Assembly: GCA_041913905.1 (NCBI GenBank)
Contig: JAYSEK010000004.1
Location: 102,342 to 166,341 of the forward strand
From: Roseateles_B sp041913905
GTDB taxonomy: Bacteria > Pseudomonadota > Gammaproteobacteria > Burkholderiales > Burkholderiaceae_C
Reading direction: 5' to 3'
DNA length: 64,000 bases
Below, piece after piece: positions 36,120-46,828 of this stretch. The position numbers and the translations under genes were made by a program. The notes under the pieces were generated by a model, which saw nothing but the letters and a program-made list of their open reading frames with translations, made no database searches and was not told the DNA's origin. The stretch's first letter is position 1; each line of letters starts with the position of its first letter.

Positions 36120-36880
36120 GAGGACTCCTTGGCTTGCGGTTCTTTCGGCATGCGCTCGTCCAGATATTGGAGGTACTGGGCCAGCAGGTGTTCCATGGTG
36201 GTGAGGCGGTCCTCGTGCCGCAGACCTTCCAGCGGCGCGATGTTCAGGCCGCGCAGCACCCAGTCGCCGGGCGCCTCGCCCACGTCGATCACGTTGAGGC
36301 AGGCCGGGCTTTGCATCAGGCTGCCGTAGAGCAGACGCTGGCCGCCGCTGAGGGCATGGGACAGCAGGGCGGCGTTGACCACGCCGTGCAGCACCAGCAG
36401 GGCGCTGTCCCAGTGCGGATCGTCGCGCAGGCGCTGCAGCGCGGGCAGCACGCGGTCCAGAAACTCGCCGACGGACTCGCCCTGCAGGAAGCGCTGGTCC
36501 TCGCTCACCCGCCCCTGGTGCAGGCCGCAGAAGGCCTGCCGCAACGCCAGGGCCGGAATCGTCGACAGCCGCCCCCCGCGTATCTCCTGCCAGTCTGGCC
36601 AGACCTCCGGCTGCAGGGTCTCGTGCCCGGACGCGGCGAGCACCAGCGACGCCGTCTGCACGGTGCGCGGCAGGCCGGAGACGATGGCGCGGTCCAGCCG
36701 CACGCCCTGCTCGCGCAGGTAGGCGCCCGCGGCACGCGCCTGGGCCTGGCCCTGCGGGGTGAGTTCGACCTGCTCAGGCAGCACCGGGCGGCCGCTGGCG
36801 GCATCGAAGTAGCGGACTTCGCCATGACGCATCAGGTAGATGCGCCGGCGTCGGCCGTCAGGGCGCGGGGCTTGGGACAT
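36116..36880 (-). CDS. Histidine phosphatase (phosphoglycerate mutase-like)
   Basis: A 254-residue branch-1 histidine phosphatase. The catalytic motif RHGE is in IYLMRHGEVRYF (about 14-25). The second His lies in LLVLHGVVNAAL, and the Arg pocket in SGLPRTVQTA. Substrate cannot be told from sequence. The ATG at 36880 is preferred over a longer reading that would begin at 37006, as IYLMRHGE should be near the N-terminus. It heads the phosphatase/EthD/acyl-CoA dehydrogenase cluster and is divergent from the acyltransferase gene 70 bp away. Confidence 0.88.
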   Translation of the reverse strand: MSQAPRPDGRRRRIYLMRHGEVRYFDAASGRPVLPEQVELTPQGQAQARAAGAYLREQGVRLDRAIVSGLPRTVQTASLVLAASGHETLQPEVWPDWQEIRGGRLSTIPALALRQAFCGLHQGRVSEDQRFLQGESVGEFLDRVLPALQRLRDDPHWDSALLVLHGVVNAALLSHALSGGQRLLYGSLMQSPACLNVIDVGEAPGDWVLRGLNIAPLEGLRHEDRLTTMEHLLAQYLQYLDERMPKEPQAKESS

Positions 36881-36950
36881 GCGCACAGTGTGACCCAGGG
36901 TCGCGGCGACGGCTGTCGCGCAGGCGGCAGGCCCGACAATGCGGCGCGAC

Positions 36951-38954
36951 ATGAATCCAACCCCCCCCGTCACCCAGGCGACAGCCGAGCCCTTGCGCTG
37001 GGACATCCAGGCCTTGCGCGGCCTGGCCGTCGCCTGGGTGTTGCTGCACCATGCCCAGCTGCCTGGCGTCCCTGCCGGCTACCTGGGCGTCGACATCTTC
37101 TTCGTGATCTCCGGCTACCTGATCACGGGCCTGGTGCAGCGCGCGCTGCAGGCCGGGCAGTTCAGCTTTCGCGACTTCTATGCGCGGCGCGCACGGCGGC
37201 TGCTGCCCGCCGCCTACGTCACGATGGCGCTGACCTTGCTGGCCAGCCCCTGGCTGCTGAACGCCCGCGAGCAGCTGGACTTCGCGGCGCAGCTGCGCGG
37301 CGCCCTGCTCTTTGCCAGCAACTGGGTGCTGTGGCAGCAAAGCGGCTATTTCCAGGGCGCGGCGGAACTCAAGCCGCTGCTGCACTTCTGGTCGCTCTCG
37401 CTGGAGGAGCAGTACTACCTGCTGCTGCCGGCCCTGCTGTGGCTGTGCGCCCCGCGCTGGCGGCGTCTGGCCGTGGGCTTGCTGTGCCTCGCCAGCGTGG
37501 CGCTGTGCCTGCGCTGGCTCACGCGCGACGCCAGCCTGGCCTTCTATGCCCTGCCCAGCCGGGCCTGGGAGCTGGGCCTGGGCTCCCTGGTCGCCCTGTG
37601 GCCCTCGCACCAGCGGCTGTCTGTCCGTGCTCAATTGGCCGCGCGCCTGGTCGCTGCGGCCGCCCTGCTGACCCTGCCCTTGCTGAATCCGCCCGGCTGG
37701 CCACATCCGGGGCCGCTGGCCCTGGGCGTCTGCCTGGCGACGGCGCTGCTGATGCAGCATCCGGCCGGAGCGACTCCGGCGCCGCGAGGCCTTCTTCCGC
37801 TGGTCTGGCTGGGCGACCGCAGCTACTCGCTGTACCTCGTTCACTGGCCGCTGATGGCGGCGGTGCACAACGCCTGGGTCGGCACCGCGAAGGAGACGCC
37901 GCCGGCGCTGCTGGCCTGGCGCCTGGGCGCGCTGGTGCTGGCCCTGCCGCTGGCCTGGCTGCTGCACCGCTGGGTCGAGGTGCCAGGCAAGGCGCGGCTG
38001 CGTGGCCGGCCGGCCTGGGCCGCCCTCGTCGTCGGCAGCCTGTCGCTGGCCGTGCTGCCCGCCCTCACGCAGTCTTGGGTGCAGGCCGCAGAGGGTCAGG
38101 ACTTCGCCCGGCTCACGCGCCCCAACCATGGGTTCTCGCCGCTGTGCGACGCCGAGCAGCCCTTCGCCGCCCGCCCCGAATGCCAGCAAGGCGCTCGCCC
38201 GCAGTGGATGGTCTGGGGCGATTCCTACGCCATGCATCTGGTGCCAGGTCTTGCCCTGCAGGTGGGCGACCAAGGCCTGCTGCAGGCCACCAAGTCCTCC
38301 TGCGGCCCCTTCCTGGACATCGTCCCCTACAAGCCCGAGGCTGCGCCGGGCGACACCTTCGCGCCGCGCTGGGCGGCGCAGTGCCGAGCCTTCAACCAGG
38401 CCGTGCTGGCCTGGCTGGCCGGGCACCCGGAGGTGCACACGGTGGTGCTGTCCAGCCTGCTGACGCAATACCTGGACACACGGCAGTACAGCCCGCGCAG
38501 CCTCTCTGCGGATGGGCATCTATCCAGGCAGGCGATGGACGCGGCCGCGCTGCAGCAGGCGCTGCTCGAAGACCTGCTGCGCAGTGCCGGGCAGCTGCGC
38601 CAGCTCGGCAAGCGCGTGCTGCTGGTCGCGCCGCCGCCGCGGGCCGGCTTCAACATCGCGGCCTGCCTGGAGCGCCGTTCCCTGGGTCGCTGGGCCCTGG
38701 GCGCCACGCCGGACTGCCGCATCGATCCGGCCCATCACGATGCGAGCACTGCGCAGGTCCGGGCCTGGCTGCAAAAGGCCGACGACGCCCACGTGCCCGT
38801 GCTGCGCTTCGAGCCCCTGCTGTGCCAGGGCGAGCGCTGCGAGGTGATGCAGCAGGGCGTGATGCTCTACCGCGACCAGGGCCACCTCAGCGAGGCCGGC
38901 TCGCGCCGGTTGCTGCCGCGCCTGGCCTGGCCCGACGCTTCAGCCGCGCAATAG
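36951..38954 (+). CDS. OafA-type acyltransferase with C-terminal SGNH domain
   Basis: A 667-residue membrane protein. The N-terminal acyltransferase-3 domain (about 10-350) starts DIQALRGLAVAWVLLHHA (catalytic His) and has GVDIFFVISGYLITG and FYARRARRLLPA, with about ten membrane helices. A periplasmic SGNH domain follows (GDSYAMHL and the DQGH catalytic pair near the end). Such proteins O-acetylate cell-surface polysaccharides, probably LPS or O-antigen. An ATG four codons earlier (36939) is the alternative start. The last 15 bp overlap, tail to tail, with the antiporter gene. Confidence 0.94.
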   Translation: MNPTPPVTQATAEPLRWDIQALRGLAVAWVLLHHAQLPGVPAGYLGVDIFFVISGYLITGLVQRALQAGQFSFRDFYARRARRLLPAAYVTMALTLLASPWLLNAREQLDFAAQLRGALLFASNWVLWQQSGYFQGAAELKPLLHFWSLSLEEQYYLLLPALLWLCAPRWRRLAVGLLCLASVALCLRWLTRDASLAFYALPSRAWELGLGSLVALWPSHQRLSVRAQLAARLVAAAALLTLPLLNPPGWPHPGPLALGVCLATALLMQHPAGATPAPRGLLPLVWLGDRSYSLYLVHWPLMAAVHNAWVGTAKETPPALLAWRLGALVLALPLAWLLHRWVEVPGKARLRGRPAWAALVVGSLSLAVLPALTQSWVQAAEGQDFARLTRPNHGFSPLCDAEQPFAARPECQQGARPQWMVWGDSYAMHLVPGLALQVGDQGLLQATKSSCGPFLDIVPYKPEAAPGDTFAPRWAAQCRAFNQAVLAWLAGHPEVHTVVLSSLLTQYLDTRQYSPRSLSADGHLSRQAMDAAALQQALLEDLLRSAGQLRQLGKRVLLVAPPPRAGFNIAACLERRSLGRWALGATPDCRIDPAHHDASTAQVRAWLQKADDAHVPVLRFEPLLCQGERCEVMQQGVMLYRDQGHLSEAGSRRLLPRLAWPDASAAQ

Positions 38955-40943
38955 CTTTTCCTCGGCGAGGGCCAGGGCCTCGGGCGTGCCGCTCAGCACC
39001 AGGGTGTCGCCGCCCTGCAGCTCCAGCCCGTCCTGCGCCGAGCGCACCGCGCCGCCGGCGCGCCGCACCGACACGACGTGCACGCCCACCGCATCCAGCG
39101 CCAGGTCGCCCAGCGGCTCGCCGGCATAGGGCGTGGCCAGCGGCAGCGTGACCGGCCGCAGCCGGGCCTGCTCGCGCTCGTCGGCGCTGTCGTCGTCGGC
39201 ACCATGGAAATAGCCGCGCAGCAGGCTGTAGCGGGCGTCGCGGGCATCGCGGGTCAGGCGGATCACGCGGTGCATGGGCACGCCCACCAGCGCCAGGGCA
39301 TGGCTGGCCAGCATCAGCGAGCCTTCGATGGCTTCGGGCACCACCTCGGTGGCGCCGGCGGCGCGCAGCTTCTCGAGGTCGCTGTCATCGATGGTGCGCA
39401 CCACCACCGGCACATGGGCGGCGTGCTCGCGCACCAGCTGCAGGATCTTCAGCGCCGAGGGCGTGTCGTGGTAGCTGATCACCACCGCGCTGGCCCGCGC
39501 CAGGCCGGCGGCCATCAGGCTCTGCACCTTGGCGGCATCACCGAAGACCACGCTCTGGCCAGCGGCGGCGGCCTGGCGCACGCGGTCCGGGTCCAGGTCC
39601 AGCGCCATGTAGGGGATGTGCTCGCTCTCCAGCAGCCGGGCCAGGTTCTGGCCGCTGCGGCCGAAGCCGCAGATGATCACATGGGCGTCGGCCTTGATGG
39701 ACTTCTTGGCGATGGTGGTCAGCTGCACCGACTGCAGCAGCCAGTCGCTGGAGGAGAGCTTCATCACGATGCGGTTGCTGTGCATCACGAGCACGGGCGT
39801 GGCCAGCATGGAGATGACCATGGAGGCCAGCACCGGGCTGACCCACTGCGCCCCGATCAGCTGGTGCTGCGCGCCCAGGCTCAGCAGCACGAAGCCGAAC
39901 TCGCCCGCCTGCGCCAGGTACAAGCCCGTGCGGATGGCCACCCCCGTAGGCGCCCGAAAGAGCTTGGCCAGCACGGCGATGAGCGTGGCCTTGGCCAGCA
40001 GCGGCAGCGCGGTGAGCATCAGCACCAGCGGCCATTGCGCCACCACGGGCCGCCAGTCCAGCTTCATGCCGATGGTGATGAAGAACAGGCCCAGCAGCAC
40101 GTCGTGGAAGGGGCGGATGTCGGTTTCCACCTGGTGCTTGTATTCGGTCTCAGCGATCAGCATGCCGGCCACGAAGGCGCCCAATGCGAGGGACAGGCCG
40201 GCATGCTCGGTCACCCAGGCCAGGCCCAGGGTGACGAGCAGCAGGTTGAGCATGAAGAGCTCTTCGCTCTTGCGCCGCGCCACCAGGGTCAGCCACCAGC
40301 GCATGACCTTCTGACCGCCGGCCAGCAGCACGGCCAGCACGACCGCCGCCTTCAGGCCGGCCCAGGCCAGTGACACGGCCATGGTGCCGCCATCGCTCTT
40401 GAGCGCGGGGATCAGCACCAGCAGCGGCACCACGGCCAGATCCTGGAACAGCAGCACGCCCATCACCCGGCGGCCATGCTCGCTCTCCAGCTCCAGGCGC
40501 TCGGCCATCAGCTTGACGACGATGGCGGTGGAACTCATGGCCATGGCGGCCCCCAGCATCAGCGCACCTTCCCAGCCCAGCTCCCAACGCATGCCCAGCC
40601 AGCCGAACAGCCGCTCCAGCATCAGGTTGCCGGCCATGGTGCCCAGGATGCTCACCAGCACCTGCAGCAAGCCCAGCCCGAAGACCAGCGAGCGCATGCT
40701 GCGCAGCTTGGGCAGGTTGAACTCCAGCCCGATCACGAACATCAGGAAGACGACACCGAACTCGGCGAGGTAGCGAACGCCCTCGGAGTCGCCGGACAGC
40801 GCCATGGCATTGGGGCCGATCAGCACCCCCACCGTCAGATAGCCCAGCATGGGCGGCAGCTTGAGCGAGCGGCAGATGACCACGCCCAGCACGGCAGCCA
40901 CCAGGTAGAGCAGAGCAAGGTCCAGCGAACTCATGGCGGGCAT
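38940..40943 (-). CDS. KefC/KefB-type cation-proton antiporter with RCK domains
   Basis: A 667-residue CPA2-family protein: about twelve membrane helices (1-390) with the family motifs GEFGFVLLSLG and IGLEFNLPKL, then a TrkA-N (RCK) NAD-binding domain VIICGFGRSGQNLARLLE (about 415), and a TrkA-C domain at the C-terminus. Such antiporters exchange K+ or Na+ for protons, gated by NAD(H) or glutathione adducts. I chose ATG 40943 (GGGGG ribosome-binding site); ATG 40934 is also possible. In related genomes the same gene sits directly next to kdsD. Confidence 0.93.
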   Translation of the reverse strand: MPAMSSLDLALLYLVAAVLGVVICRSLKLPPMLGYLTVGVLIGPNAMALSGDSEGVRYLAEFGVVFLMFVIGLEFNLPKLRSMRSLVFGLGLLQVLVSILGTMAGNLMLERLFGWLGMRWELGWEGALMLGAAMAMSSTAIVVKLMAERLELESEHGRRVMGVLLFQDLAVVPLLVLIPALKSDGGTMAVSLAWAGLKAAVVLAVLLAGGQKVMRWWLTLVARRKSEELFMLNLLLVTLGLAWVTEHAGLSLALGAFVAGMLIAETEYKHQVETDIRPFHDVLLGLFFITIGMKLDWRPVVAQWPLVLMLTALPLLAKATLIAVLAKLFRAPTGVAIRTGLYLAQAGEFGFVLLSLGAQHQLIGAQWVSPVLASMVISMLATPVLVMHSNRIVMKLSSSDWLLQSVQLTTIAKKSIKADAHVIICGFGRSGQNLARLLESEHIPYMALDLDPDRVRQAAAAGQSVVFGDAAKVQSLMAAGLARASAVVISYHDTPSALKILQLVREHAAHVPVVVRTIDDSDLEKLRAAGATEVVPEAIEGSLMLASHALALVGVPMHRVIRLTRDARDARYSLLRGYFHGADDDSADEREQARLRPVTLPLATPYAGEPLGDLALDAVGVHVVSVRRAGGAVRSAQDGLELQGGDTLVLSGTPEALALAEEKLLRG

Positions 40944-41030
40944 GGTAATGCCCCCCGGCGCCGCCCGGCCCGGACTTTCGCGCCATGGCTGGTAGCAGAG
41001 CGGTATGGGCAGGCACAGGGCCGGAAATGA

Positions 41031-41095
41031 GCAAATATTTGCGTGAACTGAGCCTTGAGCGCAAACTTCCACCACCTATGCGTTCGCCGCATAGG
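41031..41095. promoter_or_regulatory. Two palindromes upstream of the glutamate dehydrogenase gene
   Basis: GCAAATATTTGC (41031-41042) is a perfect 12-bp AT-rich palindrome. CCTATGCG-TTCGC-CGCATAGG (41075-41095) is a perfect 8-bp inverted repeat. Both lie in the 239-bp gap between the antiporter and dehydrogenase start codons and look like operators, though the regulators are unknown. Confidence 0.55.
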
Positions 41096-41182
41096 CGCAT
41101 GTGCACTCGGCTTTGGATTCGCTGGCATCGCGATCCTGGTTCGCGATACCGTTCGCGCCACGTAAAAATTACGGAGCATTAC

Positions 41183-42454
<1,272 letters not shown>

Positions 42455-42500
42455 GCGACGCGCACCGCCCTCGTGGTCGTCTCCGTACGGCCACCGAAGC

Positions 42501-42524
42501 AGGCCCGCCCCGTGCGGGCCTTTT
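42501..42524 (+). terminator. Terminator of the glutamate dehydrogenase gene
   Basis: GGCCCGC-CCCGT-GCGGGCC followed by TTTT, 47 bp after the stop codon. Confidence 0.8.
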
Positions 42525-42584
42525 CATTGGGCGTCCATGGGCATCCATGGGCATCCGGCGCGCCCCTGTGGCATCATCCGGGGC

Positions 42585-42803
42585 ATGAAAGCGCTGATGA
42601 GTCCGCTCGCCAAGGCCGTGCTGGCCGACCCGCAGGCCAAGGGCCAGCTGCGTCACTACCTGGCCCGCAAATCGGCCATTGCCGCCCATGCGGCCGCACA
42701 AGCGCCCGTGGCCGAAGCGTCGCAGGCCACGGTCATCGAACTGAAGGCCGCCGGCGGGCGCACGCTCAAACTCACCCCCGTCGTCGTGCCGCGGGCGGCC
42801 TGA
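42585..42803 (+). CDS. Small hypothetical protein (72 aa)
   Basis: Seventy-two residues: an amphipathic N-terminal half (MKALMSPLAKAVLADPQAKGQLRHYLARK), an Ala-rich helix and a short beta-type tail (TLKLTPVVVP). No known family. The ATG at 42585 lies after a GGGGC stretch; the preceding bases hold a repeated GGGCATCCAT. It is 24 bp upstream of the next gene and probably co-transcribed with it. Confidence 0.6.
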   Translation: MKALMSPLAKAVLADPQAKGQLRHYLARKSAIAAHAAAQAPVAEASQATVIELKAAGGRTLKLTPVVVPRAA

Positions 42804-42827
42804 GCCCCAGGTTCGCCTAACGCGGGC

Positions 42828-43592
42828 ATGAATTTCGCGCTCCCGACGCTGGCCGTCTTTGCCCTGCTGCTGCCTGGCTTCATCGCCCGCTCGCGCATCA
42901 AGCGCATCGAGCGCCAGTCGCTGGACTACTCCCCCTTCGGCCAGATCGTCAGCGAGGCCCTGATCTGGGCACTGGCACTGCACCTGCTGTGGTGCGCGGG
43001 CACCTGGCTGCTGACCCCCTACGAACCCCGGCCCGAGGTGATGCTGCGCCTGCTGGGGTCTGACAACGCCCGCCAGGCGCAGTCCGTCGAGGCCATCGCC
43101 GCGATGGCGGGCCCCATCATCGCCTACCTGGGCAGCCTGCTGGTGTTTGCCTACCTGATGCCCACCGCCCTGCGCCGCCTCATCAGCCGCTGGCGCCTGG
43201 ACAGCCACCGCTCGCGCTTCAGCCCCTGGCTGCGCTTCTCGGGCGCCCCCTGGTACTACCTGCTCACCGGCGCCGATTTCCCCCGCGACCATGCACCGGA
43301 CCTCATCGCCGTCAGCGCCATCGTCAACATTGCTGGCGACGCCTTCCTCTACACCGGCCTGCTCAGCGACTATTTCCTCGACACCGAAGGCAAGCTGGAC
43401 CGCCTGGTGCTGCGCGAGGTGATGCGCCGCCCGCTGGCGGACGACAAGCCGGACCGCCCCGGCGAAGACGGCAGCCCACTGCTCTTCACCGACCGTTTCT
43501 ACGTGGTCGACGGCGACTATTTCGTGCTGCGCTACAGCGAACTGATCACGCTCAACATCGAGTACATCAAGCTGGCCGAGCAGGCCGATTGA
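42828..43592 (+). CDS. DUF6338-like membrane protein
   Basis: A 254-residue protein with two to three membrane helices: FALPTLAVFALLLPGFIAR at the N-terminus, ALIWALALHLLWCAGTWLL and IAAMAGPIIAYLGSLLVFAYLM. The second half is soluble, with WYYLLTGADFP, then LYTGLLSDYFLDTEGKLDRLVLR and a final FVLRYSELITLNIEYIKL. This arrangement matches DUF6338 proteins, which are of unknown role. It lies between the 72-residue gene and kdsD, in an operon-like row. Confidence 0.7.
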   Translation: MNFALPTLAVFALLLPGFIARSRIKRIERQSLDYSPFGQIVSEALIWALALHLLWCAGTWLLTPYEPRPEVMLRLLGSDNARQAQSVEAIAAMAGPIIAYLGSLLVFAYLMPTALRRLISRWRLDSHRSRFSPWLRFSGAPWYYLLTGADFPRDHAPDLIAVSAIVNIAGDAFLYTGLLSDYFLDTEGKLDRLVLREVMRRPLADDKPDRPGEDGSPLLFTDRFYVVDGDYFVLRYSELITLNIEYIKLAEQAD

Positions 43593-43653
43593 ACGCCTGC
43601 GCCGGCCGCCAGAGCACCGCTCGACGGCAGCCCTGGTTGTTACACTGCCGCCC

Positions 43654-44640
43654 ATGAATGTCCCCCTGTCCTACGATGCGGCGCGCGCCATCGAGATGGC
43701 CCGCCAGGCCCTGCAGATCGAGGCCCAGGCCCTCACCGACATGCTGCCCCGGCTGGGTGAGAGCTTTGCCAGCGCCGTCCAGGCCATGTTGGCCTGCAAG
43801 GGCCGCGTGGTCGTGATGGGCATGGGCAAGAGCGGCCATGTGGGCCGCAAGATCGCCGCCACCCTGGCCTCCACCGGCACACCGGCGATGTTCGTGCACC
43901 CCGGCGAGGCCAGCCATGGCGACCTGGGCATGGTGACGCCGCAGGACGTCGTGCTGGCGCTCTCGAATTCCGGCGAGAGCGACGAGCTCAACGCCGTGCT
44001 GCCCGTGCTCAAGCGCCTGGGCGTGTGCATCATCGCGATGACCGGCCGCGCCGAGTCCAGCCTGGCCCGCCATGCCAGCCTGGTGCTGGACAGCCAGGTG
44101 GCCGTCGAGGCCTGCCCGCTCAACCTCGCGCCGACGGCGTCCACCACCGCGCAGATGGCACTGGGCGACGCCCTGGCCGTGGCCCTGCTGGATGCCCGCG
44201 GCTTCCGCCCCGAGGACTTCGCGCGCTCGCACCCCGGCGGCGCCCTGGGCCGCAAGCTGCTGACCCATGTGCGCGACCTCATGCGCAGCGGCGACGCGCT
44301 GCCCCGGGTCGATCCGGACACCTCCTTCACCGACATGATGCGCACCATGTCCGCCAAGAGCATGGGCCTGGCCATCGTGGTCGACGAGGCGGAGATCGTG
44401 CAGGGCGTCTTCACCGATGGCGACCTGCGCCGCCTGATCGAGCGCGGCGTAGACCTGCGCGGCCTGCGCGCCGGCGAGGTCATGTCCCTGAACCCCAAGT
44501 CCGTGCGTGCCGACGATCTGGCCGTGGACGCCGCCGACCTGATGGAAGCCGCCCGCATCACCGTGGTCCTGGTCACCGAGGAAGAACGCCTGATCGGCGC
44601 GGTGCACATCAACGACCTGATGAGCGCCAAGGTGATCTGA
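43654..44640 (+). CDS. kdsD: D-arabinose 5-phosphate isomerase
   Basis: A 328-residue KdsD. The SIS sugar-isomerase domain (about 40-180) has VVVMGMGKSGHVGRKIAATLASTGTPA, then PGEASHGDLGMV and LSNSGESDELNA. Two CBS domains follow from about 205. It converts ribulose 5-phosphate to arabinose 5-phosphate, the first step of Kdo synthesis for LPS. It starts at the ATG 61 bp after the upstream gene and precedes kdsC by 2 nt. Confidence 0.97.
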   Translation: MNVPLSYDAARAIEMARQALQIEAQALTDMLPRLGESFASAVQAMLACKGRVVVMGMGKSGHVGRKIAATLASTGTPAMFVHPGEASHGDLGMVTPQDVVLALSNSGESDELNAVLPVLKRLGVCIIAMTGRAESSLARHASLVLDSQVAVEACPLNLAPTASTTAQMALGDALAVALLDARGFRPEDFARSHPGGALGRKLLTHVRDLMRSGDALPRVDPDTSFTDMMRTMSAKSMGLAIVVDEAEIVQGVFTDGDLRRLIERGVDLRGLRAGEVMSLNPKSVRADDLAVDAADLMEAARITVVLVTEEERLIGAVHINDLMSAKVI

Positions 44641-44642
44641 GC

Positions 44643-45248
44643 ATGCGCGCCATCACCTCTCCCGCCTTGAACTTCCCGCCCGAGCTGCTGCTGAAAGCGC
44701 AGGGCGCTGGCCTGGGTGCAGGCACGGGCATCCGGGCCGCCATCTTCGACGTTGACGGCGTGCTGACCGACGGCCGCATCTACATCGGCGAAGACGGCGA
44801 GCGCTTCAAGGCCTTCTCCACCCTGGACGGCCATGGCCTCAAGCTGCTGGACCAGGGCGGCATCACACCGCTCATCATCACTGGCCGCGATTCGCCTGCG
44901 GTGCGCCGACGGGTCGCCGACCTCGGCCTGAAGCATGCCGTCTATGGCGCCCGCGACAAGCTGGCCGTTGCCGAACCCCTGCTGGCGCAGCTGGGCCTGG
45001 ACTGGAGCCAGGTCGCCGCCATGGGCGACGACTGGCCCGATCTGCCCTTGATGTGCCGCGCCGCCTTTGCCTGCGCACCCGCGCAAGCGCATCCCGAGGT
45101 GCGGGCCATCGCCCATCACGTCACCCAGGCTCCGGCCGGCCATGGTGCTGCGCGGGAGTGCTGCGACCTGCTGCTGATGGCCTGCGGCCGCTATGCCGGC
45201 CTGCTGCAAGGCCATCTGAGCACGCTGGACGGGGGCAGCACGGCATGA
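44643..45248 (+). CDS. kdsC: Kdo-8-phosphate phosphatase
   Basis: A 201-residue HAD-superfamily phosphatase of the KdsC type. The nucleophile Asp is in AAIFDVDGVLTDGRIYIG (motif DVDG), the Thr motif in IITGRDS and the metal Asp in AAMGDDWPDLPL. It removes phosphate from Kdo-8-P. It has no cap domain, as expected for tetrameric KdsC. An N-terminal tail of about 30 residues (SPALNFPPELLLKAQG) is longer than usual. It lies between kdsD and lptC. Confidence 0.95.
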   Translation: MRAITSPALNFPPELLLKAQGAGLGAGTGIRAAIFDVDGVLTDGRIYIGEDGERFKAFSTLDGHGLKLLDQGGITPLIITGRDSPAVRRRVADLGLKHAVYGARDKLAVAEPLLAQLGLDWSQVAAMGDDWPDLPLMCRAAFACAPAQAHPEVRAIAHHVTQAPAGHGAARECCDLLLMACGRYAGLLQGHLSTLDGGSTA

Positions 45249-45279
45249 GCCGCACGGCCCTTCGGGCAACGAGGCCTGC

Positions 45280-45969
45280 ATGAACGCCACCACTGACGCC
45301 ACAGGCGCCGCTCCCCTGGCCCCGCCGCCGGCACCCGCACGCCGCCGCGAGGCGCCACCGCTGCTGTGGCGCCTGCAGGACCTGGTGGGAACCTACCTGC
45401 CATTGCTGATCCTGGCGCTGCTGGCGGGCTTCACCTGGTGGCTGGTCAAGAGCACGCCCTTGCCCGACGATGCCGACGAGCGGCGCGTGCTGCGGCATGA
45501 ACCCGACTACCAGATGCAGGGCTTCGAGCTGCAGCGCTTCAAGGCGGACGGCACGCTGGCCTTGCAAGTCCGCGGCCGCGAGATGCGCCACTATCCCGAC
45601 ACCGACACCCTGGAGATCGACGGCATCGAGCTGCGCGCCATGGGCAAGGACGGCACCCTGACCACGGCCCAGGCCCGCCAGGCCCTCAGCAATGCCGACG
45701 CCAGCGAGATCCGCCTGCAGGGCGACGTGCAGGTGCGCCGCTACGCGCTGGCGCAAGCCGAGCAGCAGCCCGCGCAACTGGAAATCAGCGGCGAGTTCCT
45801 CCAACTGAACCCCTTGCTGGAGCAGATGCGCTCGCACCTGCCGGTAACCCTGCAGGCCGGCCAGGGCCGCTTCAGCGTGCAGTCCTTCGAGTACGACAAC
45901 CTCAGCGGCCAACTGCAGTTCCATGGCCGCAGCAGTGCCAGCTACCCGCCGCGGCGAAAGCAACCTTGA
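45280..45969 (+). CDS. lptC: LPS export protein LptC
   Basis: A 229-residue LptC: a Pro/Ala-rich cytoplasmic start, one membrane helix (YLPLLILALLAGFTWWLV, about 39-56) and a periplasmic beta-jellyroll domain (DYQMQGFELQRFKADGTLALQVRGREMRHYPDTDTLEI, then a FSVQSFEYDNLSGQLQF end). LptC hands lipid A-core LPS from LptBFG to LptA. lptA and lptB normally follow in this group; here the next gene is an SDR enzyme 79 bp away. Confidence 0.92.
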   Translation: MNATTDATGAAPLAPPPAPARRREAPPLLWRLQDLVGTYLPLLILALLAGFTWWLVKSTPLPDDADERRVLRHEPDYQMQGFELQRFKADGTLALQVRGREMRHYPDTDTLEIDGIELRAMGKDGTLTTAQARQALSNADASEIRLQGDVQVRRYALAQAEQQPAQLEISGEFLQLNPLLEQMRSHLPVTLQAGQGRFSVQSFEYDNLSGQLQFHGRSSASYPPRRKQP

Positions 45970-46048
45970 ACGCGTTCGAGCAGGCGTCCATGCACACGCC
46001 CGCGAAAACCCAGCGAGAACCCAGCACAACGCCCGCAGAACAACGCCC

Positions 46049-46828
46049 ATGAGCCACGCCCCTCTCGTCTATATCACCGGAGCCTCCAGCGGGCTGGGCC
46101 AGGCCATGGCCCTGGAGTACTACCGCCAGGGCTGGCGCCTGGCCCTGGTGGCGCGCCGCACCGAGGAACTGCAGCGCTGGGCGCAGGAACAGGGCCTGGC
46201 CGCCGAGCGCCTGCGCATCTATGGCGCCGACGTGAGCCAGGTCGAGTCCATCGTCGACGCCGGCCGCCGCTGCATCGCCGAGCAAGGCCTGCCCGATGTG
46301 GTGATCGCCAACGCCGGCATCTCGGTCGGCATCGACAGCGCCCTCTACGAAGACCTGGCCGTGATGCAGCGGGTCTACGCAACCAACAACCTCGGCCTGG
46401 CCGCCACCTTCCACCCCTTCATCGCGCCGATGAACGCGCGCCGCAGCGGCAGCCTGGTGGGCATCGCCAGCGTGGCCGGCATCCGCGGCCTGCCCGGCCA
46501 TGCGGCCTACTGCTCCAGCAAGGCGGCCGTGATCAGCTATTGCGAAAGCCTGCGGGGCGAATGCCGCCCCTTCGGCGTGCGCGTCACCACCATCGCCCCG
46601 GGCTATATCGACACGCCGCTGACGCGCCGCAATCGCTATCACATGCCCTTCCTGATGTCTGCTGACAGCTTTGCCAGAGTGGCTTACCGCAGCATCCAGG
46701 CCGGCTGCCGCTTCCGCGTCATCCCCTGGCAGATGGGTCTGGTGGCGAGGGTTCTGCGCCTGCTGCCCGATGCCTTGTTCGACCGCCTGCTGGCCGGTCG
46801 TCCGCGTAAACACCGAGAAGGCGAGTAA
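46049..46828 (+). CDS. Short-chain dehydrogenase/reductase
   Basis: A 259-residue classical SDR. NAD(P) binding TGASSGLGQ (about 10-18), NAG motif NAGIS, active-site Ser in ASVAG and the YxxxK pair in AAYCSSKAA (YCSSK). Substrate unknown; the sequence is close to SDR proteins annotated around LPS and lipid genes. It ends in an Arg/His-rich tail (GRPRKHREGE). The ATG at 46049 is chosen because the coenzyme motif then lies at the usual distance. A CGGGCTT-GGTG-AAGCCCG hairpin at 46869-46886 lies downstream. Confidence 0.92.
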   Translation: MSHAPLVYITGASSGLGQAMALEYYRQGWRLALVARRTEELQRWAQEQGLAAERLRIYGADVSQVESIVDAGRRCIAEQGLPDVVIANAGISVGIDSALYEDLAVMQRVYATNNLGLAATFHPFIAPMNARRSGSLVGIASVAGIRGLPGHAAYCSSKAAVISYCESLRGECRPFGVRVTTIAPGYIDTPLTRRNRYHMPFLMSADSFARVAYRSIQAGCRFRVIPWQMGLVARVLRLLPDALFDRLLAGRPRKHREGE

